In this document: positions 39,862-49,005 of the stretch, in pieces
Numbering within the stretch: the first letter of the stretch is position 1
Layout of the letters: every line of letters begins with the position of its first letter
Origin: Deltaproteobacteria bacterium
Lineage (GTDB): Bacteria; Desulfobacterota; DSM-4660; Desulfatiglandales; HGW-15
NCBI GenBank assembly: GCA_016931115.1
Contig: JAFGFM010000038.1
Span: 1 to 64,000, forward strand
Length of the DNA stretch: 64,000 nucleotides
Direction: 5' to 3'
Made by a program: the position numbers and the translations under genes
Notes under the pieces: generated by a model
What the model was told of the DNA's origin: nothing
The model's database searches: none
What the model saw: only the letters and a program-made list of their open reading frames with translations

Positions 39862-41355
39862 CTAAAGGTTGTACTGGGATATCAGCCTTGATAGATATGT
39901 CCTCTGTATATCCATGACCTTGGCTGCCTTGCTTCTGTTACCGCCCGTATGATCCAGGTTTATCTTTACAAACTCCTTCTTGAATTTATCAAGGGCGTCT
40001 TTGAGTGTCAGGCCAAATTCAAGACCGGGCTGCTCCATTTCATGGGCGCCTATGGGCAGGTCTTCAGGCATTATCTCATGCCTGTTTCCCATAACCACTG
40101 CCCTCTCAATGGCATTTCTTAGTTCTCTTACATTACCAGGCCAGTTATATTTCATCATCTTGTCCATGGCATCCTTTGATATGACCAGGTTCGGAAGGCC
40201 GGTCTCTACCTTGAACATATCCAGAAAATATTTAGCAAGAAGAGGTATATCCTCCCTGCGATCACGCAGGGGAGGCATCTGAAGCTGAACAACATTCAGC
40301 CTGTAAAAAAGGTCCTCCCTGAATTTCTCCTTTGCTATCTCCTTTGGGAGATCGCGGTTTGTCGCGGCAATAATCCTGACATCCACGGTAATAGGCTCTG
40401 TTCCCCCGATCCTGTAAAATACCCCTTCCTGTAGCACCCTCAGTAATTTGGCCTGCATGCCTGGAGACATCTCTGCTATTTCATCAAGAAAGATGGTGCC
40501 ATCATCAGCCAGCTCGAATTTGCCCACCTTTTTACCGATAGCCCCGGTATATGACCCTTTTTCATGGCCGAAAAGCTCGTCCTCAAGAAGGGTTTCAGGG
40601 AGGGCCGCACAGTTCAAGACAATAAGTGGCATGGTCTTTCTGTGGCCGGACTGGTGTATGAGCCTTGCCAGCAGCTCCTTTCCTGTGCCGCTTTCGCCCA
40701 AAATAAGTGTTGTGGTCTTTGAATTGGCCACCTTGAGGGCATCAAAGATAACAGTCTGGATACTCTTTGAATCACCAACGATCTTGTACTTGCTGGAGAG
40801 CTCCTCCTTGAGGTCTTTGTTCTCACGTTTAAAGTGGTCTATCTCTCTTGCATTGTGTATTGCCCTGGATGCGAGGTCCGCTATGGAGAGGAGCATCTTA
40901 ATGTCCTCCTGTGTGAAGGAGGTGCCATTTTCCTTGTCTATCAGCTCAACCACCCCTATCACCCTGTCATCCACCTTCATGGGGACACAGGCAATAGACC
41001 TTGTCTTAAAACCTGTATGTTCACTGATCCTTTTATCCCACCTGGGGTCAAGGCTGACATCAGGTATCAGAAGGGGTTCCCCTGTCTGGGCGACATATCC
41101 AACAATGCCTTCCCCCACATTGATCTGGAACTGCCTTACTGCGCTCCCCTTTTCGCCTGTGGCAACCTTGAAAAAGAGTTTATTACTCTTTTCATCCAAA
41201 AGGAGCAGGGAGCTTGCCTTTGCAGCCATCATCCTGGTGGCGCTGTTAATGATAAGCTCAAGCAGCTCGTCCTGCTTAAGGATGGAGGATTGTAGCCATG
41301 TTGATATTTCCCTGAAATAGGAGATCGGAAGACCATGAGCAGTTTTTGCATCCAT
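39862..41355 (-). CDS. GAF-domain sigma-54-dependent transcriptional activator
   Basis: The 497-residue protein has an N-terminal GAF sensor domain (about 20-175), a central AAA+ domain with Walker A GESGTGKELLARL and DDGTIFLDEIAEM, and a C-terminal Fis-type helix-turn-helix (NRSKAAKVMDIQRTYLSRL). The sigma-54 contact loop reads GSYTGA in place of the usual GAFTGA. It resembles NifA/NorR-type regulators without a receiver domain. Its target promoter was not found in the window. It heads an apparent minus-strand operon with the Nudix and AsmA-like genes. Confidence 0.92.
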   Translation of the reverse strand: MDAKTAHGLPISYFREISTWLQSSILKQDELLELIINSATRMMAAKASSLLLLDEKSNKLFFKVATGEKGSAVRQFQINVGEGIVGYVAQTGEPLLIPDVSLDPRWDKRISEHTGFKTRSIACVPMKVDDRVIGVVELIDKENGTSFTQEDIKMLLSIADLASRAIHNAREIDHFKRENKDLKEELSSKYKIVGDSKSIQTVIFDALKVANSKTTTLILGESGTGKELLARLIHQSGHRKTMPLIVLNCAALPETLLEDELFGHEKGSYTGAIGKKVGKFELADDGTIFLDEIAEMSPGMQAKLLRVLQEGVFYRIGGTEPITVDVRIIAATNRDLPKEIAKEKFREDLFYRLNVVQLQMPPLRDRREDIPLLAKYFLDMFKVETGLPNLVISKDAMDKMMKYNWPGNVRELRNAIERAVVMGNRHEIMPEDLPIGAHEMEQPGLEFGLTLKDALDKFKKEFVKINLDHTGGNRSKAAKVMDIQRTYLSRLISQYNL

Positions 41356-41704
41356 GTTAATGCCCTCATTTGCCTGTTATAGATTAAATAAATCATACCC
41401 TTGGTAACAGTTAAGGATGATAATATCATTTTTTTATGCACAGCGTATACTTTTATTTACAAGAATGCAACAAAAATACAATATGTATTTCAAATGTATA
41501 CTATTTTGTATTTAGGTCTTCTCCTTTCCACAACCTGTAGACAGGATGGGTGTAGAGATGTTTTCTTTTAGTTCAGGGGGAGATAGAGAGGATGTCTATC
41601 AATATTAAAAAAACTGCATCCCTCCATTTCAGGAGATCACTGTTTTTACCGATATAATTATGATAATAAATTGAAAAAGCGTTATTAATTAGAGGAAAGA
41701 GAAA
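41356..41704. other. Divergent intergenic region with a 17-bp palindrome
   Basis: No coding frame is supported in these 349 bases. A perfect inverted repeat AAATACA-ATA-TGTATTT lies at 41474-41490, with a further TGTATACTATTTTGTATTT stretch to its right. It could be an operator between the sigma-54 activator and the C10 protease gene. No -24/-12 sigma-54 promoter was recognised. Confidence 0.4.
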
Positions 41705-43981
41705 ATGGTCATGCATATCAGGCGTTTAACCAATTATTTACTTATTGTGGCATTGCTTTTGGTTTTAATGCCAGGGGCGCTCCAAAGTGCTCCAGTATCA
41801 ATTAACAGGGCAGAGGTAGTTGCAAAGGGTTTTTTGGGCCATATCAATGCATCCCACACCATTAATTCCATCAAGGAGATAACCTTCAACAATAAACCGG
41901 TCGCGTGGTTAATAAATCTTGACCCTGCCGGGTATATCCTTGTCGCCTATGATGATATAAGGGTGCCAGTTAAGGGCTATTCACTTTCATCAGGTTTTTT
42001 AGACCTTCCCAAAGGATACAGGGAGATACTGCTCCAGGAGCTTGAGCTCCCCCCTGTTTTGACCATTAACTCATCTTCAACCGGACCTGAAGAGACAAAC
42101 AACAGTTTCTGGGCATTTTTGCAGGCCCCTCCTGATAAAAGTGCAGCCATACAGGCATATACCCCTGACACATTTCTGCTTACTACCAGCTGGGGGCAGG
42201 CTTACCCCTACAACAGCATGAATCCGCAGATAAACGGGAATTACACCCTGGCAGGCTGTGTGCAGACAGCCATTGCACAGCTTATGAGGTACCATGAGCA
42301 TCCAGAGAAGGGTAGCGGTGTTTTTAGCTACACATGGAACAGTCAGACCTTAAAGGCAGTTATGAACCGACCGTTTAACTGGGATATTATGCCTGACATA
42401 GCAAATGGCAGTGTCTCCAAGTACCAGAGGGATGAGGTTGCGGCCCTCATGCGAGATATCGGGATATTAAACCTGGCAGATTTCGGGGTAAGCAGCACCA
42501 GCACCAGCTTCAGGACAAATGAATTTGCCAGGGCATTCGGTTATGCACCCATATACACAATGGAGATCAGTAATTCTGCCTTTTTCAGCACAATAAAAAA
42601 TGAGATAGACAATATGAGGCCCCTCCTGTTAAGCATGCCCGGCCATCTGGTAGTTGCTGATGGTTATGCATCTGATGGAGCAGGCAAGAAGATACATCTT
42701 AACCTGGGCTGGGACGGCGCATATGACAACTATTACTATCTTGACCAGACAAATGTTATTGGGCCTTACTCTTTTGAGCCGAATCATATGATCTATTATA
42801 ATCTGCGCCCCTGTGCGGGGAGTGAATGTTCGCCATACACCCCCTCTTCAGCAGGCGCCCCGCCGATAATAGCAAGCCAGCTTCCTGACACTATAATGGA
42901 TGCTGCCGGCACGACCATTTATATAGATGCCTATGACCCTAATGGTAATGATGTAACCCTTTCAGTTTTATCAAGCAGTGATGATATTGAGGCAGTGCTT
43001 GATTCAAATCTCCTGACCCTCACACCAATTGAGACAGAGAGTTTCTGTGAGGTAAAGGTACAGGCACAATCCGCAGGTGGAACCGCTGTAAAGACATTCA
43101 GTACCTTAAGCCTCGATTATATGATCTACCTGGGCGCAGAAACAGAGCTTGGTGGGGACTGGGCAAATAACACAGAAACAGATGAGTTTTATGTTTATCT
43201 ATCAGGGTCTACCACCATTTCAGGGACAAGGGGGTACGATAATCAGGCGTTTTACATATGGGTGGAGATGGAAAACGGGGCAACAGTTGTCGCAGGGCCT
43301 TATGAACAGACCTTTACATATAGTTTTACACCGGGTATATACCGGATAAATGCCTCTGTGAGATATGGTTATTCCTCCTATAAATTGGATGACAAAAACA
43401 GCTATATTATCAATGTTACCTTAAATAGTCTTGACTACACAGTCTCCGACATGGCAGAAGATCTTGGTATTGTGCTTCAGGATTTTTCAGATGGAGATCT
43501 TGTGCTTTCACAGGGCAGTAACCTTGTTTCCCTGAATAAAGCACCTTTAGATACCTCTATCTCATCTGTTTTGTCAGCTGTATCAGGAAAGGTGAAGAGT
43601 GTATGGGCCTTTAACGGGACATGGCAGGTCTATGACCCATTAAAACCTGAGTTAAGCGATCTTTATGAAATGGCACCTGGAAAGGGTTACTGGATTGATA
43701 TGAACAGCTCCGCATATCTGAATGTCACAGGCAATTCCCCTTCTGGCACAATAGACCTTTCACCCGGCTGGAATCTGGTTGGATATAATTCAGACACTCC
43801 CAGTACACCCGGGGCAACGTTTTCAACTATTACCGGTAAATATCACTCTGTATGGTCATTTATAAATGGTGAATGGAGGTATTATAATCCGTCAGACACA
43901 GGCTCAAGCACCCTCTCTGAGATAAAACCAGGGGGAGGGTACTGGATCAATATGAAAGAATCCTCTATATGGGTGCAATAG
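41705..43981 (+). CDS. Secreted C10 (streptopain-like) cysteine protease with duplicated C-terminal tail
   Basis: The 758-residue protein has a signal peptide and a Spi-type propeptide region, then the C10 catalytic domain with Cys185 in LAGCVQTAIAQLMRY and His314 in PGHLVVADGY, followed by HLNLGWDGAYDNYYYL. After an Ig-like middle region (about 390-590) it ends in two repeats of the GWNLVGY/GYWI type, finishing WVQ. The same tail pair ends the subtilase at 6519. C10 enzymes include SpeB and interpain. The gene is followed by separate STN and small secreted protein genes. Confidence 0.9.
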   Translation: MVMHIRRLTNYLLIVALLLVLMPGALQSAPVSINRAEVVAKGFLGHINASHTINSIKEITFNNKPVAWLINLDPAGYILVAYDDIRVPVKGYSLSSGFLDLPKGYREILLQELELPPVLTINSSSTGPEETNNSFWAFLQAPPDKSAAIQAYTPDTFLLTTSWGQAYPYNSMNPQINGNYTLAGCVQTAIAQLMRYHEHPEKGSGVFSYTWNSQTLKAVMNRPFNWDIMPDIANGSVSKYQRDEVAALMRDIGILNLADFGVSSTSTSFRTNEFARAFGYAPIYTMEISNSAFFSTIKNEIDNMRPLLLSMPGHLVVADGYASDGAGKKIHLNLGWDGAYDNYYYLDQTNVIGPYSFEPNHMIYYNLRPCAGSECSPYTPSSAGAPPIIASQLPDTIMDAAGTTIYIDAYDPNGNDVTLSVLSSSDDIEAVLDSNLLTLTPIETESFCEVKVQAQSAGGTAVKTFSTLSLDYMIYLGAETELGGDWANNTETDEFYVYLSGSTTISGTRGYDNQAFYIWVEMENGATVVAGPYEQTFTYSFTPGIYRINASVRYGYSSYKLDDKNSYIINVTLNSLDYTVSDMAEDLGIVLQDFSDGDLVLSQGSNLVSLNKAPLDTSISSVLSAVSGKVKSVWAFNGTWQVYDPLKPELSDLYEMAPGKGYWIDMNSSAYLNVTGNSPSGTIDLSPGWNLVGYNSDTPSTPGATFSTITGKYHSVWSFINGEWRYYNPSDTGSSTLSEIKPGGGYWINMKESSIWVQ

Positions 43982-44049
43982 ATTTAAGATTGCAAATAGT
44001 AAATAGCAAATAGTATTTAGAATATAGTAGACAGCAGTAATTTACTGGA

Positions 44050-44080
44050 TTGACAAACTATCATTATTATAAGGTATAAT
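44050..44080 (+). promoter_or_regulatory. Candidate promoter of the STN gene
   Basis: TTGACA at 44050-44055 and TATAAT at 44075-44080 match consensus hexamers but are 19 bp apart, longer than ideal. An AAATAGT-type tandem repeat lies just upstream (about 43995-44030). The STN gene may therefore have its own promoter in addition to readthrough from the protease gene. Confidence 0.4.
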
Positions 44081-44189
44081 AACATTTGTTTTACACAGGC
44101 ATATTGTTTGCATCCCTTGGTTATAGTGTTTGCGCTGGGAAATGCTTTATTAATATTTATCCGGATAAATGGGTAAAATATAAATCAAT

Positions 44190-45015
44190 GAAAAAAAATC
44201 GATATATATCCTTTATTACTCTGTGTACAGTATTGTTATCCTGTTCATTTTCAATGCAATTGCATGCCTCACCCGGCAGGAGAGCGGATACATACACCTT
44301 CCGTTTTGATAACTGTACAATATCTGAGGCGTTAAGAGAGATATCCCAAAAAAGCGGGGTAACAATAATACTTAAGAGTGATATCAACAAGACTATCCAG
44401 GGCAAATCATATACCAACCGGACACTGGACAGGATAATAAACGATCTCATGAGGGGTGAAAACTGCGCGGTGGTCTGGAACTACAGTAAAGGCATACTTG
44501 CCTCTATTGGCCTTTATACATTTGAAAAGGATAGTAAGTTAGTGAGCAGGAGATTCATTCCAGACATACCTCCTCCTGTGCGTGAACCAGAACCAGAAAT
44601 AGAAAGAAACATTGAAGAGCCTCCGATTATCCATGACACGGAGGGTGTAAGTGCTGATGAAGAGAGGGAAATCGAGGTAAGGCGTGCCCTGATGGCAAGA
44701 GAGGTGATGAGAAGAAGGGATATAGAAAATGACAGTGACTTGCCACCCCCCGGTTTTCCGGGTATAAACAGGCCAGTGAGGAGGGTTAATGGGGATGAAG
44801 ATGCTGTGCCGGGTTTAGCAGATGATCCAGATGCACTAAACGCACCGGGTACAGATGAAACAGCAGAGGCAGGGACAGGAGAAGAGGCAAATGCCGAGAT
44901 ACTGGAGATACCTCCAGGTATGGCTGATGAAAACACTTTACCTCCTTCACCCGAAGTGCCTGATCCAAATAACTTTAACGGGCTTGAGCCGCCGCCAATG
45001 CCCCCGGGATTTTAA
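44190..45015 (+). CDS. Secreted STN-domain protein with proline/acidic tail
   Basis: The 275-residue protein has a signal peptide (YISFITLCTVLLSCSFSMQLHA) and an STN-like domain (TYTFRFDNCTISEALREISQKSGVTIIL; landmarks DNCTISEALREI and KSGVTIIL), then a low-complexity tail rich in Pro, Glu and Asp ending PPPMPPGF. STN domains normally gate secretins or TonB receptors. Here it is a separate protein beside a protease. At the subtilase locus the same domain is fused to the protease, so the two STN units may play equivalent roles. The ATG at 44190 was chosen because the signal peptide begins there. Confidence 0.75.
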
Positions 45016-45039
45016 ACCTATTTAAATGGATGAAGTGCT

Positions 45040-45501
45040 ATGAAAAAGATATCTCTAATAATTTCATTGTTGATTGTTCTCATATTTATCCCATCTATAT
45101 CCAGTGCTGTCCCCCCTCAGCCGGCAAGGATAGGCGGTGCAGTAACGGTTAATGGCAGGCTTCTTACCCAATCATCAGATAGCAGGCTTGTGATAAAAGT
45201 GACAAAACTTAACGGGACAGTGCTTGTACCTGCAGCAGAGGACACTGACGGACTCTCTGCAAATGGTTTCTATATCATAGACATACCCATATATGATGCA
45301 ACAGACCAACCAGGCGGGGTTACTCCTGGCACAACAGTAGTGATACATGTGTACATGGGGACAAAAGAGCTTACACTCCTTTCCCCTGTTAGTGGACAGA
45401 TAACTGTTGGGGCTTCAGGAAGTACGCCAACAGTAGTAAACATCAGTGCCGAGGGGGCAATCGGGTCTGTTGCGCCAATATTGAATCTGCTACTGGATTA
45501 G
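45040..45501 (+). CDS. Small secreted protein, paralogue of the subtilase partner
   Basis: The 153-residue protein has a signal peptide and a mature beta-rich domain: ARIGGAVTVNGRLL, YIIDIPIYDATDQPGG and VVIHVYMGTKELTL. It matches the protein at 6081 closely in these motifs. It starts 24 bases after the STN gene and is probably cotranscribed. Its role is unknown; possibilities include a protease inhibitor, substrate or matrix component. Confidence 0.7.
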   Translation: MKKISLIISLLIVLIFIPSISSAVPPQPARIGGAVTVNGRLLTQSSDSRLVIKVTKLNGTVLVPAAEDTDGLSANGFYIIDIPIYDATDQPGGVTPGTTVVIHVYMGTKELTLLSPVSGQITVGASGSTPTVVNISAEGAIGSVAPILNLLLD

Positions 45502-45505
45502 TTAC

Positions 45506-45910
45506 TTAATTGCCTTTGTTTTTCTCATGGCTATCCTCATGTTTTTGAGGATACAGCTCCTTAATAATAACCTCTTTGTTTTTAGTTACCAGTATTATTT
45601 TTGCCACCTTATTCCCGTCTACATGGTAATCAAGGATATATTCATCTCCATTATCTGAAAAGTGTACAGCAGCCACTGCAAGCCCGTCAACCACTTCAAG
45701 GGCATTGGCAAGGAATTCAAATTTTAATGTGAGCCCCCCTATCTTTACCAGGCCTGTCTCCGGGTCTGTCTGTTCCTTTATCTTGTCAAGGATAACCATT
45801 TCAACATTCGGATTATACATGTTGAAAGAGCCCTCTATCGCATCATATGAGGACGCATAAAGGGCGCCTGCATAAAAAAAGACAACTAATAACAGAATTA
45901 TTCTTTTCAT
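45506..45910 (-). CDS. Secreted hypothetical protein
   Basis: The 134-residue protein has a signal peptide (MKRIILLLVVFFYAGALYA) and a mature alpha-beta part (YNPNVEMVILDKIKEQ, then GGLTLKFEFLANALEVVDGLAV) with no Cys and no named domain. The ATG at 45910 has GGAG seven bases upstream. It converges with the paralogous small-protein gene, four bases apart. No function is offered. Confidence 0.6.
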   Translation of the reverse strand: MKRIILLLVVFFYAGALYASSYDAIEGSFNMYNPNVEMVILDKIKEQTDPETGLVKIGGLTLKFEFLANALEVVDGLAVAAVHFSDNGDEYILDYHVDGNKVAKIILVTKNKEVIIKELYPQKHEDSHEKNKGN

Positions 45911-45997
45911 ATAGTTCTCCATAAATATTTTCACTAAAATAGGCAGGTTTCATGAAATGTCAATCAAGCCCTGGATAAAGGTATCTCTTAAGAAACC

Positions 45998-46026
45998 TTG
46001 ACAAAGCGCAGTAGCCAAAATAGTAT
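45998..46026 (+). promoter_or_regulatory. Promoter of the duplicated-domain secreted protein gene
   Basis: TTGACA at 45998-46003 and TAGTAT at 46021-46026 are separated by exactly 17 bp. The downstream ATG at 46112 has GGAGG before it. This is one of the better promoter matches in the window. Confidence 0.6.
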
Positions 46027-46111
46027 GCGGCGCATTAATGAGTCATCTCTTTAATGTTCAGCACACCCCCGGTAAAGGGAGTTCATATCATAAATAAATT
46101 ATGGAGGATTT

Positions 46112-47827
46112 ATGACCAGATTAATGAGAAAAATATCTATTTTGTCCTGCTCTGTTTTCATGTGCGCACTTCTCATTGGCAATAGCGCCTTTGCAGCCGA
46201 AGAAAAAGCGCCAGCTGGAGAGGCAAAGGAACAGCCCAACCCCTTTGCCTATACACCGCCATCCCGTGAATGCACAAGGGCCATGCTAATAAAGGCAACC
46301 GAGAGTTATATCGCAGCGCAGGAGGCAGGAAAGCCTTCAAAGATGTCACTAGCCAGGGATGTAAAATTTAAAGAGGATATGCTGGACATCTCAAAGGATA
46401 AGAGCCTTATTAATACTGCCCTGCCAGTTGCCTTTCACAGGAGCATTTATGACAGCGCGCGATGCAAGACCTTCACCGAGGTGATAGTTACAGAAGGTGC
46501 TGAAAAATATGTTATCGGAACACGGCTTACTGTTGACAAGGGTAAGATCACAGAGGTTGACAGCCTTATTACAGATAAATCAGACTGGTTGTTTAATGCA
46601 GATGACTACCTCAAATATTCAAAGGCAGAGGAGTGGAAGGTCCTTCCCCTTGATGCCCGCGTCAGCAGGCAGGAGCTTATAAATTCGGCAAACAACTATT
46701 TTGATTTTATCTTTCTTGATAAGGGTGTAAGAGCGCCCTGGGGGTCACCATGTGCAAGGCTTGAAGGTGGCGCATACACCAATGCCAATAATGAAGACAA
46801 GGACACCTGCCAGATACCTGGCCCGCTGGGTGAGATGTTTGTATCAAACCGCACATTCCTGGTTGATGAGGAGCTGGGCGCTGTAAATATCTACTGCCTC
46901 TTTGAGGACAACGGGGCAGGCATGCCTGATTCACATACATTCAGGCTTGAAAATGGAAAATACCGCTTCATTCATACCCTGAGCGTTAACAGAAATGATA
47001 AGCCGGTAGAGGTCCCGGAATACAAACCGGCACCGGATCCTGAATGCGATCGTAATATGCTCAAGGCGATGGCAGCCAGCTATATACTTGCCCAGGAGGC
47101 AGGTGACCTTTCAAAGATGGCCCTTGCTGATAAGGTGAAATACCTGGAAAACATGTCAGAAACCACAAAGGAAAAGGGCATGTGGAATACCCCCCTGAAG
47201 ATAGCATTTCACAGGAGCATCTATGATACAGTCCGGTGCAAGACCTTTACAGAGGTCATAGTGACCGAAGGCCCTGAAAAATATGTCCTTGGGACACGCC
47301 TTGCAGTTGATAAAGGAAGGGTAAAAGAGATAGACAGCCTGGTTACAAGTAAGAAGGACTGGCTCTTTAATGCAGATGATTTCCTTAAATATTCAAGCTC
47401 AGAAGACTGGGATATCCTTCCCCCTGATGACCGCATAAGCAGGCAGGCGCTGATCGATGCAGGTAACCAGTATTTTGACTATGTATTCATGGATAAAGGG
47501 ATCAGGCCTCCCTTTGGACATATCCCTTGCGCAAGGCTTGAGGGCGGTGCATACACCAACCCAAAGGGTGAGGAAAAGGATACCTGCTGGATACCCGGGC
47601 CCCTTGGAGAGCTGCCAATTGTGGGCAGGACATTTGTGGTTGACGAAGATATGGGGACTATAAATGTCTTCTGCAGGTTCGGCGCATATAAAAATGGTAT
47701 GCCTGATTCACACACATTCAGGCTTGTCAGGGGAAAGTACAAATGGATCCACACATTGAGCGTTAACCTTACAGATCAGCCATTGGCTGTTCCTGATAAT
47801 GCGCCAGGTGTGCCGGAATCACATTAA
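46112..47827 (+). CDS. Secreted protein with two tandem DUF8021-like domains
   Basis: The 571-residue protein has a signal peptide (ISILSCSVFMCALLIGNSAFA) and two copies of a domain of about 245 residues. Each copy has C-T/D-R-x-ML...A-A-x-S-YI-AQEAG, FHRSIYD-x-x-RCKTFTEVIVTEG, DWLFNADD-x-LKYS, CARLEGGAYTN and PDSHTFRL...HTLSVN. The copies are about 60-70% identical by eye. I recall similar single-domain proteins in fungi annotated DUF8021; the name is from memory and the function is unknown. Conserved cysteines recur in each copy. It is the first gene of the 46-52 kb cluster. Confidence 0.8.
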   Translation: MTRLMRKISILSCSVFMCALLIGNSAFAAEEKAPAGEAKEQPNPFAYTPPSRECTRAMLIKATESYIAAQEAGKPSKMSLARDVKFKEDMLDISKDKSLINTALPVAFHRSIYDSARCKTFTEVIVTEGAEKYVIGTRLTVDKGKITEVDSLITDKSDWLFNADDYLKYSKAEEWKVLPLDARVSRQELINSANNYFDFIFLDKGVRAPWGSPCARLEGGAYTNANNEDKDTCQIPGPLGEMFVSNRTFLVDEELGAVNIYCLFEDNGAGMPDSHTFRLENGKYRFIHTLSVNRNDKPVEVPEYKPAPDPECDRNMLKAMAASYILAQEAGDLSKMALADKVKYLENMSETTKEKGMWNTPLKIAFHRSIYDTVRCKTFTEVIVTEGPEKYVLGTRLAVDKGRVKEIDSLVTSKKDWLFNADDFLKYSSSEDWDILPPDDRISRQALIDAGNQYFDYVFMDKGIRPPFGHIPCARLEGGAYTNPKGEEKDTCWIPGPLGELPIVGRTFVVDEDMGTINVFCRFGAYKNGMPDSHTFRLVRGKYKWIHTLSVNLTDQPLAVPDNAPGVPESH

Positions 47828-47871
47828 TCGGAAACTTTGCCTGACCCTGTTGTTTTTTGTAAAAGTACACC

Positions 47872-47901
47872 TGTAGAGACAAGGCATGCCTTGTCTCTAC
47901 A
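47872..47901. repeat. 30-bp perfect palindrome, possible terminator
   Basis: A perfect 30-bp palindrome with arms ending in TGTAGAGACAAGG...CTCTACA lies between the duplicated-domain gene and the DUF169 gene and is followed by T-rich sequence. Similar GAGACAAGGCA/TGCCTTGTCTC palindromes are recalled as dispersed repeats in several bacteria. It may act as a terminator here. Confidence 0.75.
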
Positions 47902-47959
47902 TTTTTATAACGCTAAAGATAAATATAGATAATTCACTTTTATTACAGGAGGATTACCC

Positions 47960-48829
47960 ATGGACAAAGAATTTACCAGAAGAGAGATAATCGGCGCAGG
48001 GCTGGGGGTTGCTGCTGTTGCACTGGCAGGTGCAGCCATTTCTACAACAGCCGCTGCTCAGGAGGCCCCCGCCTCCAAGGCCGGGGCAAATACAGCAGCC
48101 GGTTTAAGCGAATTCAATAAATATGGTGAGGAGCTTGAAAATGGGCTGCTCTTAAGGACATCACCCATAGCAGTAAAGATGATCGAAAAGGAGGAGGATA
48201 TACCCAAAGGGGCATTCAGGCCGAAAAGAGACGGGGGCATCCATATTGCCCAGTGTCAGGCATTCGGCATGTCACGGCGTCAGGGCAAGACCGTTGCCAT
48301 GCTTAAGGAGGATCACTGGTGCCCCACAGCGCTTATGGCCTATGGAATGGTTCCAAAGCAATCCGGAGGGTTTTTCGGCGAGGCCTATATGACCTTTGAT
48401 ACAGGGAAATATATAGGAATTGTCACCGCACCGCTAAAGAGCGCGACATTCATGCCGGATGTGGTTATGATTTATATGAATCCTGCCCAGCTCAGGGGGG
48501 CTCTTCTTCCCATGAATTTTAGCGGGGCTGATCAGGTAAAGACAGAGTTGTTTCTCCCCTCATGCGGTCATGCAGTTGTAGATCCTATGAAAACCGGTAA
48601 ATATGTGGTGGTGCTCCCTGACCCCGGAGAATACCAGAGGGGGCTTGCAACAGAGGATGAGATGATACTCTCTGTCCCTCAGGCAAAGATGCAGCCTTTT
48701 ATGGCAAGTCTTAAGCAGAGGGGCAAGATGTATTCCCACAGGGATCAATATATGGATATGAAACCTGACTTTGAACAGCCGCAGTTCTATAAGGATATGT
48801 TCAAGCAATGGGGGCTTGGCCAGGAATAG
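47960..48829 (+). CDS. Tat-exported DUF169 protein
   Basis: The 289-residue protein has a twin-arginine signal (TRREIIGAGLGVAAVALAG) and a DUF169 domain: LRTSPIAVKMIEKEEDIP, AQCQAFGMSRRQGKTVAML, EDHWCPTALMAYGM and LPSCGHAVVDPMKTG. Tat export suggests that it folds with a cofactor in the cytoplasm before export. The family's chemistry is unknown; conserved Cys residues again suggest metal or cofactor binding. A cytoplasmic relative is encoded at 2767. It precedes the TonB receptor gene. Confidence 0.85.
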   Translation: MDKEFTRREIIGAGLGVAAVALAGAAISTTAAAQEAPASKAGANTAAGLSEFNKYGEELENGLLLRTSPIAVKMIEKEEDIPKGAFRPKRDGGIHIAQCQAFGMSRRQGKTVAMLKEDHWCPTALMAYGMVPKQSGGFFGEAYMTFDTGKYIGIVTAPLKSATFMPDVVMIYMNPAQLRGALLPMNFSGADQVKTELFLPSCGHAVVDPMKTGKYVVVLPDPGEYQRGLATEDEMILSVPQAKMQPFMASLKQRGKMYSHRDQYMDMKPDFEQPQFYKDMFKQWGLGQE

Positions 48830-48840
48830 ACAATTATTCC

Positions 48841-48874
48841 TTGACAAACTGGATTCATTTTTATAAATGATTCC
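48841..48874 (+). promoter_or_regulatory. Promoter and palindromic operator of the TonB receptor gene
   Basis: TTGACA at 48841-48846 is followed by a TATAAA-like -10 about 15-16 bp downstream. A 24-bp imperfect inverted repeat (GGATTCATTT/AAATGATTCC, one mismatch) at 48851-48874 covers the spacer and -10, which suggests repressor control of the receptor gene. Confidence 0.5.
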
Positions 48875-48882
48875 ACAAAAAT

Positions 48883-48988
48883 GACAGAGTGAAAAAATAT
48901 TCTGTCAGTCGATATTAAAATTTAATAACCATTAAAGCCTAGAAGGCCGAACCGGTACGAATACCGGACTAACCTTCCAGGCTTTTTT
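48883..48988 (+). promoter_or_regulatory. Structured leader with terminator upstream of the TonB receptor gene
   Basis: The leader has a GACAGA/TCTGTC hairpin (48883-48906) and then a large terminator-like element (48934-48985): outer stem AAAGCCT/AGGCTTT, one mismatch, GAAGG/CCTTC, an internal loop, and an inner CCGGTA-CGAA-TACCGG hairpin, followed by T6. It ends five bases before the receptor's AAGGAGG. Termination here would have to be controlled for the receptor to be made, so attenuation or riboswitch action is possible. No known riboswitch class was recognised. Confidence 0.6.
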
Positions 48989-49005
48989 ATTTTAAGGAGG
49001 AAGAG

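Noticed and set aside
40448..41320. A 290-codon plus-strand frame opposite the sigma-54 activator.
   Set aside because: It is antisense to a well-supported gene and Ser/Leu-rich, as expected for an opposite-strand shadow.
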